Shown: piece after piece, positions 1-9,385 of the stretch
Position numbering within the stretch: position 1 is the first letter of the stretch
Layout: every line of letters starts with the position of its first letter
Assembly (NCBI GenBank): GCA_032158295.1
Contig: CM063248.1
Coordinates: forward strand, 21,539,273-21,603,272
DNA length: 64,000 bases
Source of the DNA: Pycnopodia helianthoides
Taxonomy: Eukaryota > Echinodermata > Asteroidea > Forcipulatida > Asteriidae
Direction of reading: 5' to 3'
Notes under the pieces: generated by a model
Told to the model about the DNA's origin: nothing
Databases searched by the model: none
The model's input: the letters and a program-made list of their open reading frames with translations, nothing else
Program-made: the position numbers and the translations under genes

Positions 1-539
1 TTTAGGCAATATTTGAAATAAAAACCAGAATAATTCAAGAAGAATTTACAGATATCTCCGTGATTTGAGCCTTCGATGTCCAACCACTCGACTACAAGCG
101 AAAAATACCCACAATTCAATTCGCAGCGCGCACGTGTGTACACGGCGCTGTGTGAAGCACATTCACAGGTTTGCGCAATCTGCAGATTGCGCACATTTTT
201 GCAAAACCGGCCGCTTGAACTGCCTATCTAAAGAGCGCAAACTGAAGATTGCGCACAATTTGCTAGGTCGGGCAGATTAACTGCCAAATCTGCAGAGCGC
301 AAACTGAAGTTTGCGTGCAATTTTGCCAAATTTTTTGTGCAAATTCGTTGATTGCATTCAACACATGAACGATCGTGGACGTATCGTCAATCGTATCGGA
401 ATGGAAAAAAACCCCTAAAAATAAAACAACTTTCCGACCTACCGACCCTATTTTTAAATGACATGTAATCGGAAACAGAACTCTTTTTGGGGGGGGCCTT
501 AGCATTAGAAAATAAACATTTTCTTAATAGAAAATCTTT
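1..539. other. Intergenic sequence, no gene recognised
   Basis: There is no convincing coding region here. The stretch contains several near-copies of a motif reading GAGCGCAAACTGAAG followed by TTGCG. Two copies start near 235 and 297, so the local period is about 62 bp over two units. Short open frames on both strands look random. Confidence 0.6.
231..345. repeat. Two-unit direct repeat, period about 62 bp
   Basis: The block beginning AGAGCGCAAACTGAAG near 233 recurs near 295 with the same downstream TTGCG-GCAATTT context. Only two clear units are visible, so this is a short degenerate tandem duplication rather than an established array. Confidence 0.6.
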
Positions 540-552
540 CACGACGTGCCCC

Positions 553-1318
553 CTCAGCATGGAAAGCCTGCGGCCGGTTTTGGTAGCCGGCAGCCCAGCC
601 GGTACCCGGCCAAACGCGTGATGGGAGGTCGCTGCATATTTCATTTTATCTTGCAGATAAAATACATTATTCTATGGACACCCACAACCCTTGTGGTGCC
701 ACCTTTGGCTAGTTTGGTCATGTTGGGTGGGCTTTTCAAACCCTATCCAGTTGGTCTTTTTGCAACCTTGCACATATTTTCCCAGGGTTTTTATGGGGTT
801 CCTTGTGGCAAATGGGCAGGGCACCCTTCTTCAATAAATCAGGTGCAGTTTTGTAAAATAAATCTCCACGTTCAGCTTCCAACCAAGTCAACAATGTGGT
901 TTGATGACATGTTGAATAAACATAGCACTTGAAGCTGATACCAATAAGCCAACTCAATGTGTACTGTTGTGGTTAGTTGTGTCCACAGAGAATAAGTGCA
1001 TTATATTATGTGCAAGTTCTAAAGGCTATTGTGTATAGCTGGGTTGTATTCACCCATACACTCTCACCCATGCTCTATATATGTAGCTTTGCTGTGATGT
1101 AGAACAAAGAGCTTATTCTCACCCATATATTCTAGCTTCGCTGAGATGTAGAACAAAGAGCTTGTCCTCACCCATATACTCTAGCTTTTTTTGCTGACAT
1201 GATGTAGATCAAAGAGCTTGTCCTCACCAGCTTTGCTGAGATGCAGAACATTGAGCTTGTTCTCACCCATACAGTCTAGCTTTGCTGAGATGTAAAACAA
1301 AGAGCTTGTCCTCACCCT
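553..1318 (+). repeat. Outer inverted repeat, left copy
   Basis: The stretch from CATGGAAAGCCTGCGGCCGG (about 560) to the CpG-rich AACGCGTGATGGGAGGTCGC (about 613-632) reappears as its reverse complement near 51,215-51,290. The inverted match resumes at TGCATTATATTA near 997 and runs through TATTGTGTATAGCTGGGTTG into a degenerate 50-60 bp tandem repeat built on AGATGTAGAACAAAGAGCTT. The right copy has the same order at 50,990-51,200. The left copy has about five tandem units and the right about three. A roughly 350-bp stretch (about 637-995) exists only on the left. Confidence 0.8.
637..995. other. Left-arm-specific insertion of about 350 bp
   Basis: Compared with the inverted copy near 51.2 kb, extra sequence separates GCTGCATAT from TGCATTATATTA. 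The right copy joins these directly, so this is either an insertion on the left or a deletion on the right. I see no clear terminal repeats or coding sequence in it. The 128-codon open frame that crosses it has no recognisable features. Confidence 0.6.
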
Positions 1319-1319
1319 T

Positions 1320-1400
1320 GTCTGGGTCCCCACAAGTTAATTCTTTCGAAAAGGGAATATTAGAACAACAATAGGAAGTCCCCACAATGGTGTGTGCAAA
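1320..1400. repeat. Dispersed GTCCCCACAA-type repeat, copy 1
   Basis: The run GGGTCCCCACAAG, then TTAATTCTTT, then AGAACAACAATAGGAAGTCC is nearly identical to sequence at 5,637-5,712. The GTCCCCACAA motif occurs at both ends of the segment, as in some miniature transposon families. I cannot name the family. Confidence 0.6.
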
Positions 1401-1670
1401 ATCTTTGTGAATTTTGAATAATTGTATTATTTTCAATCAAAATAAATTCTGTTTGAAGTACTTGGTTGCCAGTATTATACTCTGCAATTAATTTTTGGGG
1501 TGTTTGCAATAATTATATTAATTTCTTCACATACATAAAATGCTTTTAAGTACAACCAAGTGTTATTTGACTGACCGTGTGTGGCGAGGGCTAAAAGTGG
1601 TATTAGTTTAGTTGTATTGAATAATTACTGAATAATAACCTCACAGTGGGTTCAAAATTGGCTGTATTTA
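1401..1670. other. AT-rich intergenic sequence
   Basis: No gene, RNA or clear repeat is recognised. Short open frames only. Confidence 0.5.
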
Positions 1671-2154
1671 CAGTTGGGTTGGCCGGACCAACGCACGAGG
1701 CAGGCAGACAGTGTTTTATTTCACAAGACACGTACACAAGGATGGAATAGAAAAAGAAAACAAAATCCATTAGTTACAAAATTAGATGAAACCATAATAC
1801 AGCAAGTACAAATATGTCAAGTAAAATTTAGTTTAACAGAGATACACCATGGACCTGACTATAATATTAGGTTTTACACAAGTACCCCTATAAATGACTT
1901 GTGCGTTAATATGTGATGCCGTCCTAGCATAAAGCTACGTGACATGGGCGGCGCCATCTTGAATATAAGTAAACAAACTGAAAACTAACAGCCCGAGCAG
2001 GTTTCTGAAATATCTCAACCTGTGAGTACCATCTATAAAGTTATCTCATCATGCTTAATAAATTTCTGTCCCGTTCTTACTGATTAAATTTAAAAAAATC
2101 CATACCTACAGTTGGATTGGCCGGACCAACGCACGAGGCAGGCAGACAGTGTTT
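1671..2154. repeat. 46-bp direct repeat at 1,671-1,716 and 2,109-2,154
   Basis: A block running from CAGTTGG through GGCCGGACCAACGCACGAGG to GCAGACAGTGTTT occurs twice with a single mismatch, 438 bp apart in direct orientation. The flanks differ: AT-rich after the first copy, GC-rich (CCCGCCGCCGCG) after the second. The DNA between them has no clear gene. It includes a minus-strand CAAGATGGCGCCGCCC motif at about 1,950-1,965, which resembles a YY1-type promoter site. The arrangement could be a segmental duplication or the termini of an unidentified insertion. Confidence 0.7.
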
Positions 2155-3240
2155 GCCCGCCGCCGCGTGGAGGCGCCATGACCGCTCCAACTGTGGTCAC
2201 GCTTGCCAACTCCAACGAACACCGCGCTGTTTTACCAATCCTACATGTGCAAAAATATTCCATCGGGTAGGAAATAGTGTGTGTATAGGGAATGATAGCG
2301 TGCAAAGGGTTAAACATCAACAGCAACAACACACCACCATGACACATCACATGAATTGTTTTCCTCTTCTAGAGATGAGTATCATATCAGTCTTTACACA
2401 GGCCTACAATTACAATTTTTTTTAGGGCAAGGCTACTTTGGCCTTGGAGTATTCAAAATGTTGGAGGGTACCAAGGCCAGTAGAAAGGGCACCAGCAAGG
2501 CCAAATGTGAACAATAAAAAAGGCACAAAGGCCATGTTATGAAAGTTATAAAACAAAATACAACCAACGGCGAACTACTTTGTTGATTCATTAAACAGGC
2601 CTCGATATTATAAGTGTCCACCCGAAGAGGGCGCCCGAAACAACAGAGCATGCACCCTCTGTTGGTCATTGGTTTTTGTTATAGACTGGTCCCTTGTTTA
2701 AGGACATCAGGTGTGTGTGTGACAACGGATGTATACAGTGTTTGCAACCAAACAGATAGACGGTCGCAATAGCGTGAACGGAAACAATTTCTGTTGCAAC
2801 TTCCAAATATATCGTTGGTTGAAAACTAAAAGAAGTAAATATTTAACTTTCATTTAAAGGGCACGACGGGCAGTTACAAGGGCACGGCTGTCGTGGCTGC
2901 AGTTGCCGCTTTGTAATTCATGGCCTATAAACAGAAATACTGCACTTACTTTGTTTCTATTCCAGAAGTGAACTGAATGAAGATCCAACCTCTATCTGAG
3001 TGTCAGCTCGTCCCAACTTCAATGATATGCTGCAAGAATACAGGAGGAAGCTCCAAGTGAAAACCTCTTGACTTGATGAAGAACACAAACCTTTACATAT
3101 CCTCATAGGGTAAATCCTCTTTTAATGTGTCCATGACTTAATATCAGATTGGACTTACAATCAAAATTAACTTAGTCAGGATCTATTCAACGAATTAGTT
3201 GATACAGGAAGTAGACAAGGAAACTGAAAAGTAAAATTTA
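2155..3240. other. Intergenic region, no gene recognised
   Basis: GC-rich at the start, then AT-rich. Around 2,425-2,545 the sequence repeats GGCAAGG/AAGGCC words reminiscent of the inside of the 164-bp hAT-like miniature element at 44,761. This may be a decayed relative, but I cannot delimit it. Nothing coding is supported. Confidence 0.45.
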
Positions 3241-3254
3241 ATTTAAAAAAAGCT

Positions 3255-3314
3255 TGATTGGAATGAGATATTAACCTGTGACCTCCAGATTAATGTGCTG
3301 TCGCTTTACCTTTG
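3255..3314 (-). pseudogene. Partial tRNA-Asn-like (SINE-type) fragment
   Basis: On the minus strand the sequence reads GGTAAAGCGAC, then CACATTAATCTGGAGGTCAC, then a decayed T arm. It aligns position by position with the D-arm end, anticodon loop and T arm of the tRNA-Asn-like units at 48.4-49.1 kb. The 5' acceptor and the first half of the D arm are not recognisable, so this is a degraded copy. A run of G follows at about 3,318-3,328. Confidence 0.6.
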
Positions 3315-3420
3315 TTGTGGGGGGGGGGAGGATCCGGAAGTGCAGTAAGAAGCCAGTCAACTGAATATTTTGTTAAATATTTCAAATACAAATTTAGAGG
3401 AGCACCAGCAAATTGAGAAA

Positions 3421-3450
3421 GTTGTAGGGTCAAATCCCATTCTAGTCAAG
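3421..3450 (+). pseudogene. tRNA T-arm and acceptor remnant
   Basis: GGGTCAAATCCC followed by ATTCTAGTCA matches the box B and 3' acceptor of the tRNA-Asn-like units near 48.4 kb (GGTTCAAATCCC, then GCTCTAGTCA), and the following TTTCTTTGTTCA is shared too. The 5' half of the tRNA is replaced by unrelated DNA. The inverted copy of this remnant is at about 48,085-48,120. Confidence 0.65.
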
Positions 3451-3599
3451 TTTTCTTTGTTCATCTCAAAACAAATAAGTTGTCTACCTTGTTTTCCTCC
3501 ATTTATGACTTTTATTGAGTCTCAAGACATGATACATGACGTACACATGTTGTGAATGAATTTGACAATCACTCAAAGATCTCTGTATTCTACTTTACA

Positions 3600-4350
3600 G
3601 AATATGCAACAAGCTTCATCCTGTGTCTGCTTATTGAAATAACATCTAGAGCAATATGCAACGACTCACTGAGCCCTGCCTCCTGTATCAGCTCACTGAT
3701 ATCATAACATCTTTATGACTATATGCAAGGACTCACTGAACCCAGCCTCCTGTATCTGCTCATTGAAGTCAGAACATCTTTATGACTATGCAAGTACTCA
3801 CTGAACCCAGCCTCCTATATCTGCTCATTGAAGTCAGAACATCTTTATGACTATGCAAGGACTCACTGAACCCAGCCTCCTATATCTGCTCATTGAAGTC
3901 AGAACATGCATCTTTATGACTATGCAATGACTCACTGAACCCAGCCTCCTATATCTGCTCATTGAAGTCAGAACATCTTTATGACTATGCAAGTACTCAC
4001 TGAACCCAGCCTCCTATATCTGCTCATTGAAGTCAGAACATCTTTATGACTATGCAACGACTCACTGAACCCAGCCTCCTATATCTGCTCATTGAAGTCA
4101 GAACATCTTTATGACTATGCAAGGACTCACTGAACCCAGCCTCCTATATCTGCTCATTGAAGTCAGAACATCTTTATGACTATGCAAGTACTCACTGAAC
4201 CCAGCCTCCTATATCTGCTCATTGAAGTCAGAACATCTTTATGACTATGCAAGGACTCACTGAACCCAGCCTCCTATATCTGCTCATTGAAGTCAGAACA
4301 TCTTTATGACTATGCAACGACTCACTGAACCCAGCCTCCTGTAACTGGCC
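3600..4350 (+). repeat. 65-bp tandem array, left copy
   Basis: About 11 head-to-tail units carry the words CTCACTGAACCCAGCCTCCT, TCTGCTCATTGAAGTCAGAA and CATCTTTATGACTATGCAA. Units in the middle are nearly identical, which suggests recent homogenisation. Units at both edges (for example with CTCACTGATATCATAACATC) are more diverged. The same family, reverse complemented and longer, lies at 45,510-47,930. I see no coding potential. Confidence 0.93.
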
Positions 4351-4596
4351 TGACTTACATCATAACAAGGACGACATTTCTACTGTAAGAAGGTAAATGA
4401 AACTTTTTTCATCTTTTTAAAGATTAGTCTTAATGTGTACACTCAAAGAAAAGTGAAAGTTTGTGTCTATTTAGGACGTTTTTAGAGGTGTTGGGCGTAT
4501 ACCCCAAAAGATGATTTGGAATTTATGCAAAACTTACAAGGTGTTTATGTAAATCCTACATTTAAAAGATAGGTACCTTGTATGTGTGTAAACTAT
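4351..4596. other. Inverted-duplication spacer, left copy
   Basis: Unique DNA between the 65-bp array and the satellite, including GTAAGAAGGTAAATGAAAC and GGCGTATACCCCAAAAGATG. Its reverse complement occupies 45,225-45,545 with high similarity. The right copy has an extra 69-bp tandem duplication that the left lacks. Confidence 0.8.
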
Positions 4597-5300
4597 TGGT
4601 CTATTGAAACCCAGAAGAAAGTCTGCGTGCTGGGAAAAAATTTATTTTATTGATGTAAACTCTGGGTCACTCAAAAAGAGCAGAAAGTCTTTGACTGCGC
4701 AGATTTTTTCTTAAAGATGTAGAGTTTGTGTCACTCCAGTTACATGGGAATTTTCTGTTTGACTGCGCAGATTTTTCTACTTGATGAAGACTCTTCTTAT
4801 TAATAAAGACTCTGAGTCACTCCAGTTACAGGAGAAAGTTTGTGTGCTGGGGCAGAGTTTTTTCTTTTGATGTAGACTCTTCGTCACTCCAAACACATTG
4901 TATTTTTCTGTCTGACTGCATGTATTTTTCTAATTGGTGAAGACTTTTTGTCACTCTTCACACATGAGCAAGTCTGTGTGACTGCACAGATTTTCTTATC
5001 TATGTAAACTATTAGTCAATCCAAACACAGGAGAAAGTCTTATTGTTGTAGACTCCCCGTACCTCCAAATAAAGATGAAAGTCTGTAATGGAACATGTTT
5101 ATTTTTTTTTTTATATTTAGGCCCTGCATCATTCAAAACAAATGAGAATTTGTAACTGCCCAGATTTTGTCTTTTGCTGTAGAGTCTGTGTCACTCAAAA
5201 CACAGAGGAAAGTCTGTGTGACGACGCAGATTTTCTTATTGTTGTAGACTACTTGTCCCTCCAAACAAAGGAGAAAGTCTGTGTAATGGAACATTTTTTA
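4597..5300 (+). repeat. Degenerate 66-bp satellite, forward, array edge
   Basis: About ten diverged units are still recognisable by TGATGTAGACTC, GTCACTCCAAACACAGGAG and AGTCTGTGTGAC-type words. Divergence between neighbouring units is much higher than in the array core (7-13 kb), as expected at the edge of a satellite. Each unit can be paired with a specific unit in the inverted arm at 44.3-45.2 kb. Confidence 0.85.
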
Positions 5301-6500
5301 TGCCCCGCCGGCATATAGTGTTTGCCTTGTCCTTCTGTGTGTGTGTGTGTGCGTGTGCTCTCATATTCACTACCTTATGGGGACCGAGAACAAAACAGAA
5401 AAGGGAACACAAAGAGTCTCCATAGGGAAATTCTAAAGACTGGGTTGCTCCACAAGGAATTTTGTGTACAAAGTCTACGGGAGGTTCAACTACAGGGACA
5501 AAGGAAAGAACAAAAGATATCTCCACAGGGTAGCAAAAATAGGAATTTGTGTGTGCGTGTGGGTAGGCATACACACCATTGTGGGGACTTTTACACAATG
5601 GAACAAAGGTCCCCACAACATTTTTCTTTGTTAAACTGGGTCCCCACAAGGTAATTCTTTAGAAAAGGGAACAATAGAACAACAATAGGAAGTCCCCACA
5701 AAGGTGTGTGCAAAAGTATGTGTGTGCGTGTTCAATCATTGTCCGAGCAATAACTCAAGCTTCAAACTTGGTGTGTGGATTGGTCTTGGGATCCTCCAGA
5801 AGCCTATCGTTTTTGGACCCCCTACAACAAATTTCATGGTCATTATGGTTAAAACAAAAGAAATGTTGTCCGAGCGATAACTCAGAAGGACTTGGCATAA
5901 TTAGCTTCAAACTTGGTGTGTGGATTGGTCTTGGGATCCTCCAGAAGCCTATTGTCTTTTGACCCCTACAACAAATTTCAAGGTCATTATGGTTAAAACA
6001 AAAGAAATGTTGTCCGAGCGATAACTCAAGAAGGACTTGGCATATTAACTTCAAACTTGGTTTGTGGATTGGTCTTGGGATCCTCCAGAAGCCTATTGCA
6101 CCCCTTATGTCAAATTTTTAGGTCGTTAGACTAAAACAAAAAAAATGTTGTCCGAGCCTAAACTCAAGAAGGACTTGGCCTACCAACTCCAAACTTGGTT
6201 TGTGGATTGGTCTTGGGATCCTCCAGAAGCCTATTGCTTTTGGGCCCCTTACGTCAAATTTTCAGGTCGTTAGACTAAAACAAAAGAACTGTTGTCCGAG
6301 TGATAACTCAAGAAGGACTTGGCATATCAACTCCAAACTTGATGTATAGATTGGTCTTGGAATCCCCAGAAGCCTATTGTTTTTATACCCCCTTTGTCAA
6401 ATGTTCAGGTTAAAGGCTAAAACAAAAGAAATGTCTGAGCGATAACTCAAGAAGGAGATTAATCTCACCGGGGCATTTGTGTTTGTTAACACACCATTCT
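5300..6500. mobile_element. Left-arm-specific insertion of about 1.2 kb, possible nonautonomous element
   Basis: In the right arm the satellite unit that reads ATGGAACTTTG, then TTTAGATGTAGACTCTGC is continuous, while here about 1.2 kb intervenes between ATGGAACATTTTT and TTTTTTAGATGTATACTC. The insert starts near TTATGCCCCGCCGGCATA and ends near CACCGGGGCATTTGTG, so short inverted ends (ATGCCCCG) are possible. Inside are a (TG)n run at 5,337-5,356, a GTCCCCACAA-type repeat (5,637-5,712) and a 144-bp tandem array. There is no transposase. Boundaries are approximate. Confidence 0.55.
5740..6436 (+). repeat. 144-bp tandem repeat, about five units
   Basis: Five units each begin near TTGTCCGAGCGATAACTCA and continue with AAGGACTTGGCATA, TGTGGATTGGTCTTGGGATC and CTCCAGAAGCCTATTG. 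The starts lie near 5,740, 5,866, 6,010, 6,147 and 6,290. The units are diverged by substitutions and small indels. Open frames that cross units on either strand change with the indels, so I do not treat them as genes. Confidence 0.85.
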
Positions 6501-6566
6501 TGTTTTTTTTTAGATGTATACTCTGCGTCACTCCAAACACAGGAGAAAGTCTGTTTGACGGCGCAG
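6500..6566 (+). repeat. Single 66-bp satellite unit
   Basis: One forward unit (GATGTATACTCTGCGTCACT, then CCAAACACAGGAG) separates the 1.2-kb insertion from the first exon-like cassette. Confidence 0.8.
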
Positions 6567-6866
6567 CTTCTACATACAAAGTCCTTTTACCATAATTGTA
6601 CAATCGAAAACAAAAATCACTTCACTAAATTGTAAATGTTGTTTTAATTTTCCTCATGATCATGTTACTAGCTGATGAACCAGTGGACACTGCAAGCACT
6701 TAATCAACCAGACATCGATTGCATCTTATTGAGGCTAGTGCTTCTAAAAAAAAGAACCTGACTTACCAAGGTATGTTTTCGTCTCCTTTTTTTAACCAAA
6801 ACTTAAGTCCTCAAGCTATCTGAAACTGTCCTGTTTGTTAATACTGAACCTGCCAACAATCACTGC
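6567..6866 (-). repeat. Exon-like cassette within the satellite, copy 1
   Basis: This is the reverse complement of the 300-bp cassette that recurs at 20-35 kb. On the minus strand it starts after a pyrimidine tract ending TTTTTTTTGCAG and has a potential exon ending CATACCTTG before GTAAGTCAGG. The candidate reading frame has a TAG stop in this copy (after the codons for DSFR), so this copy is not coding. Its orientation relative to the flanking satellite units is the same as in the other copies. Confidence 0.8.
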
Positions 6867-8594
6867 AAAAAAAAAACACGGGAGAAAGTTAATGTAACTG
6901 CATATTTTTTTCTTATTGATGTAGTCTTTGCATCACTCCAAACTCTCTAGAATGTGTGTGTGACAGCACAGTTTTGTTATTGATGTAAACTCTGCCTCAG
7001 TTCAAACACTGGGGAAAGTATGTGTGATGGTGCAGACTTTTCCTATTTATTTAGACTCTGCATTACATTAAGCACAAGGGAAAGTATGTGTGACGGATCA
7101 TATTATTCTTATTGCTGAAGACTTTGCATCACTCCAAACACAGGAAAATCTGTAGGACGGCGCAGATTTTTCTTATTGATGTAGATTCTGCATCACTCCA
7201 AACACAGGAGAAAGGCTGTGTGACAGCACAAATTCTTTTTAATGATGTAGACTCTGCATCACTTCAAACACAGGAGAAAGTCTGTTGATAGCACAGTTAT
7301 TACTTATTGATGAAGACTCTGCGTCACTCCAAACACAGCAGAAATTCTGTTGATAGCACAGATTTTTCTTATTGATGTAGACTCTGCGTCACTCCAAACA
7401 CAGGAGAAAGTCTGCGTCACTCCAAACACAGCAGAAACTCTGTGTGACGGCACAGATTTTTCTTATTGATGTAGACTCTGCTTCACTCCAAACACAGCAG
7501 AATGTCTGTTGATAGCACAGATTGTTTTTTGCTGGATGTAGACTATGCGTCACTCCAAACACAGGAGAAAGTCTGTGTGACGGCACAGTTTTTTCTTATT
7601 GATGAAGACTCTGCGTCACTCCAAACACAGGAGAAAGTCTGTGTGATGGGACAGATTTTTCTGCTTGATGTAGACTCTGCATCACTCCAAACACAGGAGA
7701 ACTTCTGTGTGACGGCACAGATTTTTCTTATTGATGTAGACTCTGCATCACTCCAAACACAGGAGAAAGTCTGTGTGACATCACAAATATTTCTTATTGA
7801 TGTTGACTCTTCATCACTCCAAACACAGGAGAAAGTCTGTTGATAGCACAGATTTTGTTTGCTTGATGTAGACCCTGCGTCACTGCAAACACAGAAGAAA
7901 GTCTGTGTGATGGGATAGATTTTTCTACTTGATGTAGACTCTGCATCATTCCAAACACAGGAGAAATTCTGTGTGACGGCACAGATTTTTCTTATTGATG
8001 TAGACTCTGCATCACTCCAAACAGAGGAGAAAGTCTGTGTGACGGCACAGATTTGTTTTTTGATGTAGACTCTGCGTCACTCCAAACACAGGAGAAAGTC
8101 TGTGTGGTGGCACAGATTTTTTTTTATGTAGACTCTGCGTCACTCCAAACACAAGAAAAAGTCTGTTGATAGCACAGTTTTTTTTTGCTTGATGTAGACC
8201 CTGCGTCACTGCAAACACAGAAGAAAGTCTGTGTGATGGGATAGATTTTTCTACTTGATGTAGACTCTGCATCACTCCAAACCTAGGAAAAGTCTGTTGA
8301 TAACAAAGATTTTTCTTATTGATGTAGACTATGCGTCACTCCAAACACCGGAGAAAGTCTGTTGATAGCACAGATTTTCCCTTTTGATGTAGACTTTGTG
8401 TCACTCCAAACACAGAAGAAAGTCTTTGTGACAGCACAGATTTTTCCTATTGATGTAGACGCTGCGACACTCCAAACACAACAGAAAGTCTGTTGGTAGC
8501 ACAGATTTTTCTTGTTGATGTAGACTTTGTGTCACTCCAAACACAGGAGAAAGTCTGTGTGACGGCACAAACTTTTCTTATTGATGTAGACTCT

Positions 8595-9385
8595 GCGTCA
8601 CTCCGTACACAGGAGAAAGTCTGTGTTTCGGCACAGATTCTTTTTTTGATGTAGACTCTGCGTCACTTCAAACACAGGACAAAGTCTGTTGATAGCACAG
8701 ATTTTTCTGCTGGATGTAGACTCTGTGTCACTCCAAACACAGGAGAAAGTCTATGTGACGGCACAGATTTTTCTTATTGATGTAGACGCAGAGTCACTCC
8801 AAACACAGGATAAGGTCTGTGTGACAGCAGAGATTTTCTTATTGATGTAGACTCTTCGTCACTCCAAACACAGGAGAAAGTCTATGTGACGGAACAGATT
8901 TTTCTTGTTGATGTAGACTCTGCGTCACTCCAACCACAGGAGAAAGTCTGTGTCACGGCACAAATATTTCTTATTGATGTAGACTCTTCGTCACTCCGTA
9001 CACAGGAGAAAGTCTGTGTTACGGCACAGATTCTTTTTTTGATGTAGACTCTGCGTCACTTCAAACACAGGACAAAGTCTGTTGATAGCAAAGATTTTTC
9101 TGCTGGATGTAGACTCTGTGTCACTCCAAACACAGGAGAAAGTCTATGTGACGGCACAGATTTTTCTTATTGATGTAGACGCAGAGTCACTCCAAACACA
9201 GGATAAGGTCTGTGTGACAGCAGAGATTTTCCTTATTGATGTAGACTCTTCGTCACTCCAAACACAGGAGAAAGTCTATGTGACGGAACAGATTTTTCTT
9301 ATTGATGTAGACTCTGCGTCACTCCAAACCCAGGAAAAGTCTGTTGATAACAAAGATTTTGTTTATTAATTTAGACTTTGCGTCA
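8595..9385 (+). repeat. Higher-order satellite duplication, about 392 bp x 2
   Basis: A six-unit block that starts at the rare variant CACTCCGTACACAGGAG (about 8,600) recurs at about 8,993 with the same order of unit variants. These include TCTGCTGGATGTAGACTCTG, GATGTAGACGCAGAGTCAC and CAGGATAAGGTCTGTGTGAC. This indicates block-wise amplification of several units together. Confidence 0.85.

Larger units (their letters stand above)
3340..5305 (+). repeat. Left arm of the large inverted duplication
   Basis: Read in order, this arm holds a stretch with a tRNA T-arm remnant (3,411-3,452), unique DNA (3,450-3,600), a 65-bp tandem array, a 240-bp spacer with AGGACGTTTTTAGAGGTGTT, and degenerate 66-bp satellite units. 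The reverse complement of 44.27-48.18 kb presents the same items in the same order. It even shares unit-specific variants, such as a unit with CATGGGAATTTTCTGTTTGA and one with a truncated CTTATTGTTGTAGACTCC. Arm copy numbers differ: the right 65-bp array is much longer. Confidence 0.88.

Noticed and set aside
3600..4350. CRISPR-like array of regular repeats
   Set aside because: The 65-bp units are contiguous near-identical tandem copies without unique spacers, in a eukaryotic context.
5236..5649. 137-codon minus-strand open frame
   Set aside because: It crosses from degenerate satellite into the 1.2-kb insertion and the (TG)n run, so it cannot be a conserved gene.
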